Positions 8,577 through 17,040 are shown, counted from the first letter of the stretch. The stretch is 48,073 bases of DNA from Prevotella sp. (GCA_017509155.1 JAFWQE010000187.1:1-48073); one strand, 5' to 3'. A program made the numbers and translations. Notes: generated by a model not told the origin, from the sequence alone.

Positions 8577-9521
8577 ATGAAGTATCATCCAATAGGTAAT
8601 GTGACCTTTCTGTGGCTGCTTCTGCTGGCATGTCTGCCAGCGAGAGGACAGGAGATAAGCATCACGAAGTTTGAGCAAAACCCTTTTAACCTGGAAGCCA
8701 GGTCAGAGCCACGGCTTGATGGCAACAAAGAAGAATGCGCGCTGATACGCTTCATGGTCAGACGAAACGACTTCGAGATAGACGGCAACCTGGGCGTGGT
8801 AGAAACCATCAGGGAGACGGGCATCATCAAAGTCTACGTGCCACACGGCACCAAGAAGCTTACCATCAGATGCCAAGGTATGTATCCACTGGAGGACTAC
8901 AGGATACCTGTGAGAATTGAAAAACGCGGAGCCTATGACGCATGGATAGAGATTGTTGACAACAATGAAACGGTTTCTGCACCAATCGAACCTGCCGGCA
9001 GCCATTTGTTTATGGGCGTTGGCTTCAACGCACTGAGCATTATGGGACCTTCTGTATGCATCGGAGCCGAGCTGAATCGCCATATTGTGGAAGCATCGTA
9101 TGTATACGGGCTGAACAAGTCGGACGCGCTATACTACTACAGCACCGACGGCGAACTACAAACGGCACGCGAATATAAAGCCATGCGCACACAGCTTCGC
9201 TACGGATATGGGTTCCCCATCGGAAATGTGGTGACGCTGACGCCTCTGGTGGGTGCTCGCTACAATTTCGTGAAAGGTCATCCCATTGACGGAATAGCCA
9301 AAGACAACGCATACAAGGAACAAGGATGGTCGATATCGGCGAATGGGGCACTGAGGCTGTCAGCCAAAATCGGCAAAAGCGTAAGACTGCACCTGACGCC
9401 CGAATACGACATCCTGGTTCACGAAAGTTCCATGTGCAAGACCTTCAACGAGTCTGACTCAAAGATCAAATCCTGGAGCCAGGGATTCAACCTTAATATT
9501 GGAGTGCTGATTTATTTTTAG
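8577..9521 (+). CDS. Outer-membrane beta-barrel protein with N-terminal periplasmic domain
   Basis: A 314-residue protein with a signal peptide (about 1-24, ending ARGQ). Residues 25-125 (ITKFEQNPFNLEARSEP...VVETIRETGIIKVYVPHGTKKLTIRCQG) match the N-terminal PEGA-like domain found in many Bacteroidota exported proteins, often before a barrel. Residues about 140-314 alternate polar and aromatic residues in strand-length blocks (ALRLSAKIGKSVRLHLTPEY, FNLNIGVLIYF) and end in Phe, as outer-membrane barrels do. The substrate or partner is unknown. It lies 115 nt after the NTF2-like gene, with a perfect hairpin in the gap, and abuts the BACON lipoprotein gene directly. Confidence 0.75.
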   Translation: MKYHPIGNVTFLWLLLLACLPARGQEISITKFEQNPFNLEARSEPRLDGNKEECALIRFMVRRNDFEIDGNLGVVETIRETGIIKVYVPHGTKKLTIRCQGMYPLEDYRIPVRIEKRGAYDAWIEIVDNNETVSAPIEPAGSHLFMGVGFNALSIMGPSVCIGAELNRHIVEASYVYGLNKSDALYYYSTDGELQTAREYKAMRTQLRYGYGFPIGNVVTLTPLVGARYNFVKGHPIDGIAKDNAYKEQGWSISANGALRLSAKIGKSVRLHLTPEYDILVHESSMCKTFNESDSKIKSWSQGFNLNIGVLIYF

Positions 9522-9971
9522 ATGCTTATGACTATGAACCATCAACTGAGAGTAATCACCCTCATCGCCGTCATGTTGACAACCTTCGTGGCTTGTGGTG
9601 GGGAAGATAACGGTGAACCCTTTGAAGTGACCAAAGAACCACTGAAGGTGAGTGCTGAGCGACTGGAACTGAGCGAAGACGGGAGAGGCGTTCAGCTGAC
9701 CATCACCACCGCAGGCCATTGGACCATCAGCCTGAACACCACCGACTGGTTGCACGTCAGCCCCACCGAGGGAACGGGTGTGCGCAGCGTGGAGGTGAGT
9801 GCCGAAAAGAACCAAGGCGAGGAAAGGAGCGGAACCATCACCGTGAAAGCAGGAAACATCAGCAGGAAAGTGGTGGTGGTGCAGCAAGCCACCACAGAGA
9901 TGAAGCCTGAAGAACCCACCACGCCCGGTGCCAACGACAACAACACGCCCAACCTGGCCAAAAGACATTGA
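9522..9971 (+). CDS. BACON-domain lipoprotein
   Basis: A 149-residue lipoprotein with lipobox TFVAC (Cys25 from the first ATG; Cys21 if the third ATG is used). Residues about 40-125 form a single BACON domain (ITTAGHWTISLNTTDWLHVSPTEGTG...RSGTITVKAGNISRKVVVVQQA), a beta-sandwich common in surface glycan or mucin-binding proteins of Bacteroidota. The tail (126-149) is Pro/Thr/Asn-rich. The start codon follows the barrel gene's stop codon without a gap, so translational coupling is likely. It is probably anchored in the outer membrane. Confidence 0.85.
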   Translation: MLMTMNHQLRVITLIAVMLTTFVACGGEDNGEPFEVTKEPLKVSAERLELSEDGRGVQLTITTAGHWTISLNTTDWLHVSPTEGTGVRSVEVSAEKNQGEERSGTITVKAGNISRKVVVVQQATTEMKPEEPTTPGANDNNTPNLAKRH

Positions 9972-10003
9972 ACACTAACAACCTAAAGAAAGGAAACAAC
10001 AAT

Positions 10004-11092
10004 ATGAGACAGAGATTTGGGAAATGGCTATGGCTGCTCCTCATGCTTGCACAGACAGTGACAGCACAAGAAATCATAGAGATGGAGCCCTACGGCAACC
10101 TGTTCCGCATACCGTGCACCGTGAACGGGGCCAGCATGAAACTGATTTTCGACACCGGGGCTTCCGACGTGTCCATCTCTGTAGATTGCGCACGCTACAT
10201 GCTCCAGAACGGCTATCTGGAAAACAAAGACATGCTCAGTCTGGGAAAGTCATCGGTGGCCGACGGATCTATCGTGGAACACATGAATATCATACTGAGA
10301 GACATCTCCATTGGTTCTTTACACATCAAAAACGTAAGGGCCAGCATCATGAAAGGACAAAACGTGCCACTGCTACTCGGCCAGACTGTCATACAGTCAC
10401 TGGGAGCCATCACCATTGACGGAACAAAGCTCATCATCCACAAGACCAAATACACAGAGGCCGACCTGCAGAAAATGGCCGACGATGCCGTGCAACAGAT
10501 AAAGGCTGCCAACTACACCGCAGCCATCAACAACCTGTTGCGCATCAACAACATAAAGAGCCTGACTTCAGAACAACTGGTCATGCTGGCCGAATGCTAT
10601 GCCCGACAGGAGCAATACAAAGAGAGTCTGGGCGTGTGTGCACAATGGATGACCCTCTACGGCGAGACACAGAGTGAACTGCACAGCAGGATGCTCAACC
10701 TGATAGCTTCAAACTTCTACATTCAAGAACACTACCGCGATGCTATCACCTACTGGAAAATGCTGGCCGACAAGGAGAAAGACAACAAGGAAATATCGTC
10801 TATTACAAACTGGAACATTGCCGATGCCTACCTGAAAATGAATGATACAGACCAAGCCATCGTCCACATTCGCGATGCGGTGTCCACCTATCGGCGGGTA
10901 CTGGGCGCGAGCATCGAAGAGATTGAACGAGGCAGCGTGAAAGACGAAATGCTTGGCATGATGTTCTACCTGTATGGCTCATGCTTGTTGAAAAAGAACC
11001 AGAGAGCTGGTGTCAACATGATGACCATCGCAGCAAAATGTGGCGACCGCGGTGCCATAGAATACTGCAGGAAAAACCGAGTGAAATATTAA
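10004..11092 (+). CDS. Exported retropepsin-like aspartic protease with TPR region
   Basis: A 362-residue protein. A signal peptide (1-22, ending TAQ) is followed by a retropepsin-like domain (about 25-145) with the catalytic Asp-Thr-Gly-Ala motif at 50-53 (IFDTGASDVSIS) and the typical later block LLLGQTVIQSLGAITID. Residues about 155-350 are helical tetratricopeptide-like repeats ending in a Sel1-like segment. Only one DTG motif is present, so the active enzyme should be a dimer, as in the family. The ATG at 10004 is preferred because it directly starts the signal peptide; a TTG at 9968 in frame would add 12 residues. It is the last gene of the exported-protein operon and is followed by a strong terminator. 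Confidence 0.85.
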   Translation: MRQRFGKWLWLLLMLAQTVTAQEIIEMEPYGNLFRIPCTVNGASMKLIFDTGASDVSISVDCARYMLQNGYLENKDMLSLGKSSVADGSIVEHMNIILRDISIGSLHIKNVRASIMKGQNVPLLLGQTVIQSLGAITIDGTKLIIHKTKYTEADLQKMADDAVQQIKAANYTAAINNLLRINNIKSLTSEQLVMLAECYARQEQYKESLGVCAQWMTLYGETQSELHSRMLNLIASNFYIQEHYRDAITYWKMLADKEKDNKEISSITNWNIADAYLKMNDTDQAIVHIRDAVSTYRRVLGASIEEIERGSVKDEMLGMMFYLYGSCLLKKNQRAGVNMMTIAAKCGDRGAIEYCRKNRVKY

Positions 11093-11106
11093 ACGGCAAG
11101 TCACAA

Positions 11107-11166
11107 TAATCCCCTCTTTCCCCTGCTGACATCAATGCTTGTGATGTCGGGGGAAAGAGGGGATTT
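11107..11166 (+). terminator. Rho-independent terminator
   Basis: A very long stem, AATCCCCTCTTTCCCC and GACATC pairing with GATGTC and GGGGAAAGAGGGGATT, is followed by TTTTT. It lies between the convergent retropepsin and GH51 genes. Confidence 0.9.
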
Positions 11167-11171
11167 TTCAT

Positions 11172-13679
11172 TTATTCCACTTCCATCACCACGACGCTGT
11201 AGGCGGGGAGGAGCAGCTCGTTGGCGGTGATGTCGAGGGACGTCAGGGGGGTGACAGTGAGGGCGTCGGGACGGCCGGTGAAGCCTTCCACATGGGGGGC
11301 GTCGGGCAAGGGGAGGTCCTCGACGGTGAGACGCACGGGAAGGGGAAGGGCGTTGACAAGACGGAGGTAGCGGCGGCCACTCTTGCTGTCGGACACCAGA
11401 CTGGAGGCGAAACGGTGGGACACCTCAGGGGAGGCATCGAGGGCGGTGGGCACATAGCGGTTGCCGGCGTAGGTGCCGAAGAGGCGCTGCGTGTGGTAGC
11501 TGGGCGTGAGCGTCAGACCTTCGTTGGTGAAGTAGATGAGGTCGGGGTTCCAGTTCTGGTGCTTCTCGTTGCACAGGAGCGGGGCGTAGCTGGTCATGCT
11601 GACAACATCGCCATTGCGCTCGATGGCGCAGAGGTGCATGGCCTCAACAAGGGCACTCTCCACGGTGCGTGTGCGCGAAGCCCATTCGCCGAGGTAGACC
11701 TTGGGACCGGTGCGGGGGTAGTCGTCGTAGTAGTGCTGGTTGTTGAGGAACCAGCCGGTGCTCTCGTAGTAGTGCTCGTCGACAAGACGGAAGAGGTCGG
11801 CATGCTCACGGGCGAAACGCCAGCCTTCGATGTAGTCGGACGAGGGGTCGTGGAAGGGACCGGCGGTGCCGCAAATCTGGATGTCGGGATAGCGGTCGTG
11901 GATGGCCTTGCTGATCATCAGACAGCGCTCCTCGAAGTCGGTGGAGATGATGTCTTCGTTGCCGATGCCGATGTAACGGAGGTTGAAGGGCGCGGGGTGG
12001 CCGGCATCGGCGCGCATGCGTGCCCACTGGCTGGTGGCGGGGTCGCCGTTGGCCCACTCTATGAGGTTGAGCAGCTCTTGGATATAGGCTTGCATGTCGG
12101 CCATGGGGATGCCGCCTTGTTGTCCGGCATAGCCATCGGCATTGGCGGCAGAGTTCTGACAGGGCACGCCGGCGGCAAGCACGGGCAGGGGCTCGGCGCC
12201 CATGTCCTCGCACCACTGGAAGTACTCATAGAAGCCGAGGCCGCGTGTCTGATGGTAGTTCCAGATGTTGAAGTCGGGCTTGCGGTCCTGCAGGGGCCCT
12301 ACGGTGTGGTTCCAATGGTAGATGTTGTCGATGCCTTGTCCGTGGCTCATGCAGCCGCCGGGGAAGCGCACGAAGCGGGGATGGAGGGCGGCGATGGCCT
12401 CGGCGAGGTCGCGGCGCAGTCCGTGGCCTTTGTAGGTGTCGCGGGGGAAGAGGCTGACCATGTCGATGGCGGCACGATGGCGTCCCTGGGGCTCGATGAC
12501 GAGGACGGCATGGGAGGCGGCGCGCTGTGCCGTCAGCGTGACCTTATACTGGGCCCACTCCTTGCCGGTGGCGGTGACGACGGCAACGGGGGTGAGGCTG
12601 ACGAGGCCGTCGCGGAGTGATATGCGGAGGGTCTTCTTTTTCTTGTCGATGTTGCGCACGAAGATGGTGAAGTCGTACTGCTCGCCGCTCTTCACGGCCA
12701 TGCCGTCCCACCCGAGGTTGACGACCCGCTGGTCGGTGACGACGAGGTGGTGGGGGTTGCTGGTGCTGAGGGGCTGGTCGGTGGACACCTCGGTGCCGCC
12801 GTTGAGCTCCCATGCGGTGGTGGGGCCCCATGTCTTTCCGTCGCGGTGGTAGTCGCGCTCGCTGTACTCGAAGTCGCGGTTCTGCACCATCTCGGCATAG
12901 AGGCCTCCGTCGGCGGCGTAGCTGATGTCCTCGAAGAAGATGCCCATGAGCATGTCGCTGATGGGTTTCTCCTGATCGTTGTAGGCGTAGAGGGTGGCGG
13001 TGAGGGCTCCGTCGTCGGGGGTGAGTAGCGGCAACAGCTTCTGCTGGTCGTCGCGCAGGGTCTCACGATAGAGCTCGTTGTCGCTCCTGAGCCTGGCATG
13101 CCAGGCCATGAGCTGTTCGGCCACATGGTCCTCGACGCTGATGATCTGTCCCTCCTGTTCATTGCCGTCGACGACTGCCTGGTCCTTGCGAATCTTGAGC
13201 ATGATGTCGGCCTTGCGGTCGGCGGTGAAATGGCGGAAGTCGCGTGTGGCGGTGGTGATGCGCTGTCCGAGGGTCGGCGAGGCGAAATGGATGTCGAAGC
13301 CCTGGTCGGTCTCGCGGATGATGGGCGAGAAGCAGCCGGGAGCTGTCATGCGGGGATAGTCCTGCGGTCGCCAGGTGATGAGGTCGGCGCTATAGACGGC
13401 GGCGAAGCAGGGAGCGGTGTCGTTGACCTGGAACACGGCGCGCCAGGTGCCGTCGTTGGCACGCAGGATGTAGGGACTGTACATGCGCTTCTCCTGCCCC
13501 CAGGGGCCATAGTCGGAGTCGAAGAGCTTGCCGACCTCGTGCCAGGCGCCGTCGTCCTCGTCGATGGCGGCCACATGGAAGCCCTGGCGGGCATCGGGGC
13601 AGTAGAAGAACAGCTGGCGCTGCGCAGTGGCGCTTAGGGTCAGCAGGATGAACACGATGAGAAAGGGGATGCGTCTCAT
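11172..13679 (-). CDS. GH51 alpha-L-arabinofuranosidase with N-terminal propeller-like domain
   Basis: An 835-residue exported glycoside hydrolase. A signal peptide (1-19, ending ATAQ) is followed by a domain (about 20-140; RMYSPYILRANDGTWRAVFQ) resembling the start of a GH43-type beta-propeller but too short for a full one. A carbohydrate-binding-like region (about 250-400) and a GH51 catalytic barrel follow (about 400-720; RFVRFPGG), with acid/base Glu575 in IGNEDI and nucleophile Glu665 in YLGEWAS, then a C-terminal beta domain. GH51 enzymes release alpha-L-arabinofuranose from arabinan or arabinoxylan. The start at 13679 is chosen because it gives the signal peptide; the -7 box lies about 42 nt upstream. 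It is a single gene, not part of a visible polysaccharide utilisation locus. Confidence 0.88.
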   Translation of the reverse strand: MRRIPFLIVFILLTLSATAQRQLFFYCPDARQGFHVAAIDEDDGAWHEVGKLFDSDYGPWGQEKRMYSPYILRANDGTWRAVFQVNDTAPCFAAVYSADLITWRPQDYPRMTAPGCFSPIIRETDQGFDIHFASPTLGQRITTATRDFRHFTADRKADIMLKIRKDQAVVDGNEQEGQIISVEDHVAEQLMAWHARLRSDNELYRETLRDDQQKLLPLLTPDDGALTATLYAYNDQEKPISDMLMGIFFEDISYAADGGLYAEMVQNRDFEYSERDYHRDGKTWGPTTAWELNGGTEVSTDQPLSTSNPHHLVVTDQRVVNLGWDGMAVKSGEQYDFTIFVRNIDKKKKTLRISLRDGLVSLTPVAVVTATGKEWAQYKVTLTAQRAASHAVLVIEPQGRHRAAIDMVSLFPRDTYKGHGLRRDLAEAIAALHPRFVRFPGGCMSHGQGIDNIYHWNHTVGPLQDRKPDFNIWNYHQTRGLGFYEYFQWCEDMGAEPLPVLAAGVPCQNSAANADGYAGQQGGIPMADMQAYIQELLNLIEWANGDPATSQWARMRADAGHPAPFNLRYIGIGNEDIISTDFEERCLMISKAIHDRYPDIQICGTAGPFHDPSSDYIEGWRFAREHADLFRLVDEHYYESTGWFLNNQHYYDDYPRTGPKVYLGEWASRTRTVESALVEAMHLCAIERNGDVVSMTSYAPLLCNEKHQNWNPDLIYFTNEGLTLTPSYHTQRLFGTYAGNRYVPTALDASPEVSHRFASSLVSDSKSGRRYLRLVNALPLPVRLTVEDLPLPDAPHVEGFTGRPDALTVTPLTSLDITANELLLPAYSVVVMEVE

Positions 13680-13720
13680 GGGTGATTGTTTTTTTGATTG
13701 TTTGTCGTGATTTTTGGCCA

Positions 13721-13728
13721 CAAAGATA
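13721..13728 (-). promoter_or_regulatory. -7 promoter box for GH51 gene
   Basis: TATCTTTG on the minus strand, a perfect -7 element, gives a leader of roughly 35 nt. The -33 element is weak: TTG about 20 nt upstream. Confidence 0.6.
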
Positions 13729-13772
13729 GCTTTTTCCCGGAACACTCGCAACAAAAAGCCTGTTTTTCTTTT

Positions 13773-13798
13773 ATCACGAATTTAAGAATTAGAGATTT
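13773..13798. repeat. Single arm of palindromic repeat (family E)
   Basis: TATCACGAATTTAAGAATTA matches one arm of the large hairpin at 19565-19646 with one or two differences. The inverted partner is missing here. Confidence 0.6.
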
Positions 13799-13996
13799 CT
13801 TATTTCGCCGATATGCTGAATAGTTTTGAATCAGAGCCAAATAGCAAGCTTTTTTAGAAGTCTCCCGAGAATAAAAAGTCCCATTCTGTCCGTATTTGTC
13901 CGTAGTAACAGAACAAGGGGGCAGAATACTCTGTGTTTGTCCGTGCCAATAGAACGGGCTCAGTAGGACACTCTCGAAGCGAATCGGAGAGAACTA

Positions 13997-14626
13997 TCAA
14001 AAGGGATCCACGCTGGTGTCGTCATCTAGTTTTTTCAGTATTTCCCGATAAAAGATGACGGCATCTTTTGTCTCTTCTGGTGTCAGGGTTGTTGCAATCG
14101 TGTAACTGTCTCTGCTATGGAAGTTTAGCAGAATACTATAATCCATGTCTGAAATGGTTTTGAGCAAATCCTTGACCTTTTCGTAATTGGGAATATTGTT
14201 ATAAAACTGCTGGAAATCTTCGTACTCTTTTAGTTCCTCCACCTCTTCGGAAGAGAGCGTCTCCTTGGCTTCTGGCGCGCCGATAAGCCAAGCGACAATG
14301 CTCTTTCCGAACTCCCCGACCTCGCTTTTGCTCCACTCTCCACTGACGTTCTCGTCTTGAAAGATGTAAAACGTGAGGACTTTTTCTGACTCATCGTTTT
14401 CCACTTTCTTTAGCTGGAATTCCTTGTCAACAACCATCAAGGGAAGGTGTTTCTGAATCTCCGCCACCTTGTCAGACAGAGTGTCATGATGGTCGGCGGG
14501 TTCACTCGTTGCGACAGTCTCTTGGGTTTGGGTGTCCTCGCTCACTGGGGCAGGTTGCTTGGGCGACGAGCACCCCACCATGAAAAATGCACACACGCAC
14601 ATGAATGACAATTCTATATTCTTCAT
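13997..14626 (-). CDS. Lipoprotein of unknown function
   Basis: A 209-residue lipoprotein with lipobox FMVGC (Cys19), then a Pro/Thr/Glu-rich linker (22-50). The soluble region of about 150 residues is rich in Lys and Glu (e.g. ETLSSEEVEELKEYEDFQQF near 122-141). No family was recognised. It lies downstream of the P-loop/CYTH gene on the same strand, separated by family A and B repeats. The ~22 nt upstream of the start contain a CCCGACACGAA segment also found in front of the P-loop/CYTH gene. Confidence 0.75.
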   Translation of the reverse strand: MKNIELSFMCVCAFFMVGCSSPKQPAPVSEDTQTQETVATSEPADHHDTLSDKVAEIQKHLPLMVVDKEFQLKKVENDESEKVLTFYIFQDENVSGEWSKSEVGEFGKSIVAWLIGAPEAKETLSSEEVEELKEYEDFQQFYNNIPNYEKVKDLLKTISDMDYSILLNFHSRDSYTIATTLTPEETKDAVIFYREILKKLDDDTSVDPF

Positions 14627-14667
14627 TTTCTCATACCCTTTATTCGTGTCGGGCGCAACTTCTAATT

Positions 14668-14766
14668 ACAGGAGTTAAAGGAGTTTGGGAGTTTGGACAG
14701 AAGAAATAGCCAAATTAATAAATCGTAAATAAATAGTAAATCGTAAATCGTCAAATAGTAAATCCA
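14668..14766. repeat. Family A fragment next to family B half-element
   Basis: 14668-14696 is a short array of GGAGTTTGG/GGAGTTAAA units ending in GGACAGAAG. 14706-14766 is one half of the AT-rich palindromic family B (AAATCGTAAATAAATAGTAA and variants). Confidence 0.7.
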
Positions 14767-14772
14767 AAGGTT

Positions 14773-15864
14773 TTATCTCCGCTTAGAGATGTTTGAATTG
14801 TAATAGTCGGGATTCTCCGTCACCTCTTCAATGAATCGGAGGAATGGGGGGAAGGTGATGGTTTCATCCTCTGTCACATCCTCTATCTCCAGCAGACAGT
14901 GGGGCATGTTAGGGCTGACGAAGGTGTCGAGCTCGTAGTAGCGGTTGTTCCATACGAAGCAACGGCGCAGCTTGTGAATGGTCTGCTTGTCGGGATTGGC
15001 TAAGTTCATCAGATTGATATACTCCGCGGGTGTGATGAGTCGCTCCACCTCCACCCGCTGATTGGCCTCCAGGTGTTTCTTCGTGGTGAGGAAATAGGCA
15101 TAGTGGCCGTTCTCTCCTCGCTTCCTGATGCGCGACTCTTCGCCATTGCGTTCCACCAGATAGGTCTGGAATATCTCCATCTCGCGGCTGTCGGGGATGT
15201 CGTCGATGACATCTACCAGGAACTTGCGTTCCATCTCTATCGGTTCGGGTATGCCGAGCACGGAGGAGATTTCCGATATGATGGTGTTGAGCTTGTCCTC
15301 GAACGTTCCTCTGTTGGGAATGACACGCAAGTGGGGGTGTCCCATCCATGCCTTGATGATCTTGTCGTCGAGCATCACGGCCTGTTCAATGCCCTCTGTA
15401 CGGCTGCTGTTGTTGTCGCAGGTGTAGAACTCCGTGGCGCCCTTGGCAGCGGTGCACAGATGGAGCACGGCATCATAGCGCTTGTCGCGCACGTCCACAT
15501 CGTTGAGCCCCATGTCGTCGAGCAGTGCCTGCCACATGTCGGCGCCCATATAGGCAGAGACGTCCATCATGCCACGGTCATAGACGATGATGGCTGGCTT
15601 GTTGGTCTTCTCAGCCATCTTACGGAAGCATTCCTCGGTGTGCAGCTGGAAGGAAAGCAACTGTTTCTCGCTCTCGAAGAAAAGACTCTTGTCGCTGGTG
15701 AGGAAGTTCACTCCCGCCTGGCTGAACAGCGTCGCCGCCTCTGGCTGGGCATAAACGGCGTAGCCTCGATAGGTGAAATGCTGGATGATGCGCGCCAAGG
15801 CGGTGGTCTTGCCTGCACAAGGACCGCCGGTCAGCACGATGTTCTTGATGTCTGCCATTGTCAT
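14773..15864 (-). CDS. P-loop NTPase fused to CYTH domain (Ttd14-like)
   Basis: A 363-residue cytosolic protein. The N-terminal domain (about 5-205) is an AAA_28-type P-loop NTPase with Walker A GGPCAGKTT (about 13-21) and an IIVYDRG Walker B-like segment near 92-98. The C-terminal domain (about 210-355) is a CYTH/triphosphate-tunnel domain beginning with the EMERKFLV motif. The same architecture is known from Drosophila Ttd14, a GTP- and phosphoinositide-binding trafficking protein; bacterial members have no assigned role to my knowledge. An ATG two codons downstream (15858) is an alternative start. It is preceded by a large block of family A repeats. Confidence 0.85.
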   Translation of the reverse strand: MTMADIKNIVLTGGPCAGKTTALARIIQHFTYRGYAVYAQPEAATLFSQAGVNFLTSDKSLFFESEKQLLSFQLHTEECFRKMAEKTNKPAIIVYDRGMMDVSAYMGADMWQALLDDMGLNDVDVRDKRYDAVLHLCTAAKGATEFYTCDNNSSRTEGIEQAVMLDDKIIKAWMGHPHLRVIPNRGTFEDKLNTIISEISSVLGIPEPIEMERKFLVDVIDDIPDSREMEIFQTYLVERNGEESRIRKRGENGHYAYFLTTKKHLEANQRVEVERLITPAEYINLMNLANPDKQTIHKLRRCFVWNNRYYELDTFVSPNMPHCLLEIEDVTEDETITFPPFLRFIEEVTENPDYYNSNISKRR

Positions 15865-15895
15865 TGCCCTCGGTTCGTGTCGGGCACAACTTCTA

Positions 15896-16112
15896 GATTG
15901 AGGAGTTTCAGGAGTTTCAGACGATACTCTTGGCGCTCTGCTTGTCCTTTGGAGTTCTGAAGTATGGGAGTTCTCTGCAAGCAGAGCGACCAGAGGTCGA
16001 GCGTGGACGATACTTTGTCTGCTCCATTCTGCCGTAAGGACTATTGTCCAAACTCCAGCGGCTATAAGCCGCGAAAACTCCTATACTCCCAAACTCCTTG
16101 TACATACTCCTA
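15896..16112. repeat. Composite family A repeat block with twin mini-hairpin
   Basis: GGAGTTTCA units end in CAGACGATACT at 15919, are followed by GCTCTGCTTGTCCTTTGG, then by an inverted twin hairpin (CTCTGC/GCAGAG at 15973-15986, CGACC/GGTCG at 15987-15999). Another GGACGATACT follows, and inverted AACTCC units close the block at 16050-16100. It fills the gap between the P-loop/CYTH and TrmO genes. Confidence 0.75.
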
Positions 16113-16151
16113 TATGTTTTCTTTGTGAATGCCTGATGATGGCCAGGTCGC

Positions 16152-16814
16152 TCATACCACTTCGAGCTGGTCGCCACGGACACGGAAGTGGAGGTCGTGG
16201 CCGTCGAACATCAGGCCGTAGATGCGGTCGGGGTCGTCCTGATAATGCGGACGAGGATCGAGCTCGAGGGTGCGGATGAGGGCGCGCAGCTGCTCGGGCG
16301 TGAACATGGCGGCGCACTGGTCGCTCATGATGACGTTCAGCCTTCGCCACGACTGCTGGTCGGTGAAGCCGCCACGGGCATCGGGATGGGCGTCGGCGTA
16401 GGGCAGGTAGGGCTTGATGTCGTAGATGGGTGTCTGGTCCATGAGGTCGGCACCGAGCACATGGATGACGGGGCCCTGCGGCGACTGCCACTCCACATGG
16501 TCGATCCTGACGCACGAGAGACCGAGGTTGTTGGGCCGGAAAGGGGACCGCGTGGCGAACACACCCATGCGCTGGTTGCCGCCAAGCAGTGGCGGGCGCA
16601 CCGTGGGCGACTTGTGGGCACTACGGTTCGCGGAGAACTCCCACAGCAACCACAGGTAGTCGAAATCCTCTATGCCGCGCAGCGCATCGGCTGTACGCCA
16701 TTCTGGTTCGAACACAATCTGTCCCGCCAGCTCTTCTATGAGCCCGCTCTGGCGCGGTATCCCGAACTTCTCGGTAAACGGCGAACGGAAATGGGCGATG
16801 GGAGTGATGGTCAT
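16152..16814 (-). CDS. trmO: tRNA (adenine(37)-N6)-methyltransferase TrmO
   Basis: A 220-residue cytosolic protein of the TsaA/YaeB/VirR (UPF0066) family, which uses S-adenosylmethionine to methylate N6 of t6A37 in tRNA-Thr. The N-terminal signature PIAHFRSPFTEKFGIPRQSG (about 5-24) and NLGLSCVRI, the family's RPNxxG-like block, are present, with a DxKPYLPYAD motif near 141-150. An ATG at 16937 would add 41 residues, but these are encoded by intergenic repeats, so 16814 is chosen. The promoter lies at 16979-17010, which leaves the repeats inside the 5' leader. Confidence 0.9.
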   Translation of the reverse strand: MTITPIAHFRSPFTEKFGIPRQSGLIEELAGQIVFEPEWRTADALRGIEDFDYLWLLWEFSANRSAHKSPTVRPPLLGGNQRMGVFATRSPFRPNNLGLSCVRIDHVEWQSPQGPVIHVLGADLMDQTPIYDIKPYLPYADAHPDARGGFTDQQSWRRLNVIMSDQCAAMFTPEQLRALIRTLELDPRPHYQDDPDRIYGLMFDGHDLHFRVRGDQLEVV

Positions 16815-16834
16815 GGATGATTCATATTTGAGAA

Positions 16835-16920
16835 AAAGCCCCCAAGCCCCCGAGGGGATGTTTCTAACAGAAAACTGAGCGCTCGACCTTGGTCGCTCTG
16901 CTTGCAGAGAACTGATAGGT
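16835..16920. repeat. Family C fragment plus twin mini-hairpin in TrmO leader
   Basis: A CCCCCAAGCCCCCGAGGGG palindrome (about 16838-16858) is followed by CGACC-TT-GGTCG (16884-16895) and CTCTGC-TT-GCAGAG (16896-16909). The latter pair is the same twin hairpin as at 15973, 18277 and 25390. Confidence 0.75.
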
Positions 16921-16978
16921 GAGGTAGGCTGATTCATATTTCTTCAAAGCTATACACGTCGCGCATGTCGGCAGGGAG

Positions 16979-17010
16979 CAAAAATACGGGATTTTTTCTA
17001 AATAAGCAAA
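16979..17010 (-). promoter_or_regulatory. Promoter of trmO
   Basis: On the minus strand TTTG (17007-17010) and TATTTTTG (16979-16986) are 20 nt apart. Transcription should begin near 16972, giving a ~155-nt leader that includes the repeats at 16835-16920. Confidence 0.65.
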
Positions 17011-17040
17011 CTTTAGGCTAAAAAAATCGACGTTTTCCCT

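Larger units (their letters stand above)
13680..13996. other. Non-coding spacer with short direct repeats
   Basis: Besides the GH51 promoter and one family E arm, this spacer holds two copies of TTTGTCCGT (13895, 13936), each followed by a similar AATAGAAC/TAACAGAAC segment, about 41 nt apart. A weak hairpin, CTCTC...GAGAG, lies at 13971-13990. No gene is seen. Confidence 0.5.

Noticed and set aside
9968..10003. TTG start for the retropepsin gene
   Set aside because: It would put 12 Asn/Lys-rich residues before a complete signal peptide that begins at the ATG at 10004.
11292..12620. 442-codon open frame on the plus strand
   Set aside because: It is antisense to the GH51 gene; the Gly/Val-rich composition is typical of a shadow of a GC-rich gene.
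16815..16937. 41-residue N-terminal extension of TrmO
   Set aside because: The extension is encoded by intergenic repeats (family C palindrome and twin hairpin) also present elsewhere, and the TrmO family starts at the chosen ATG.
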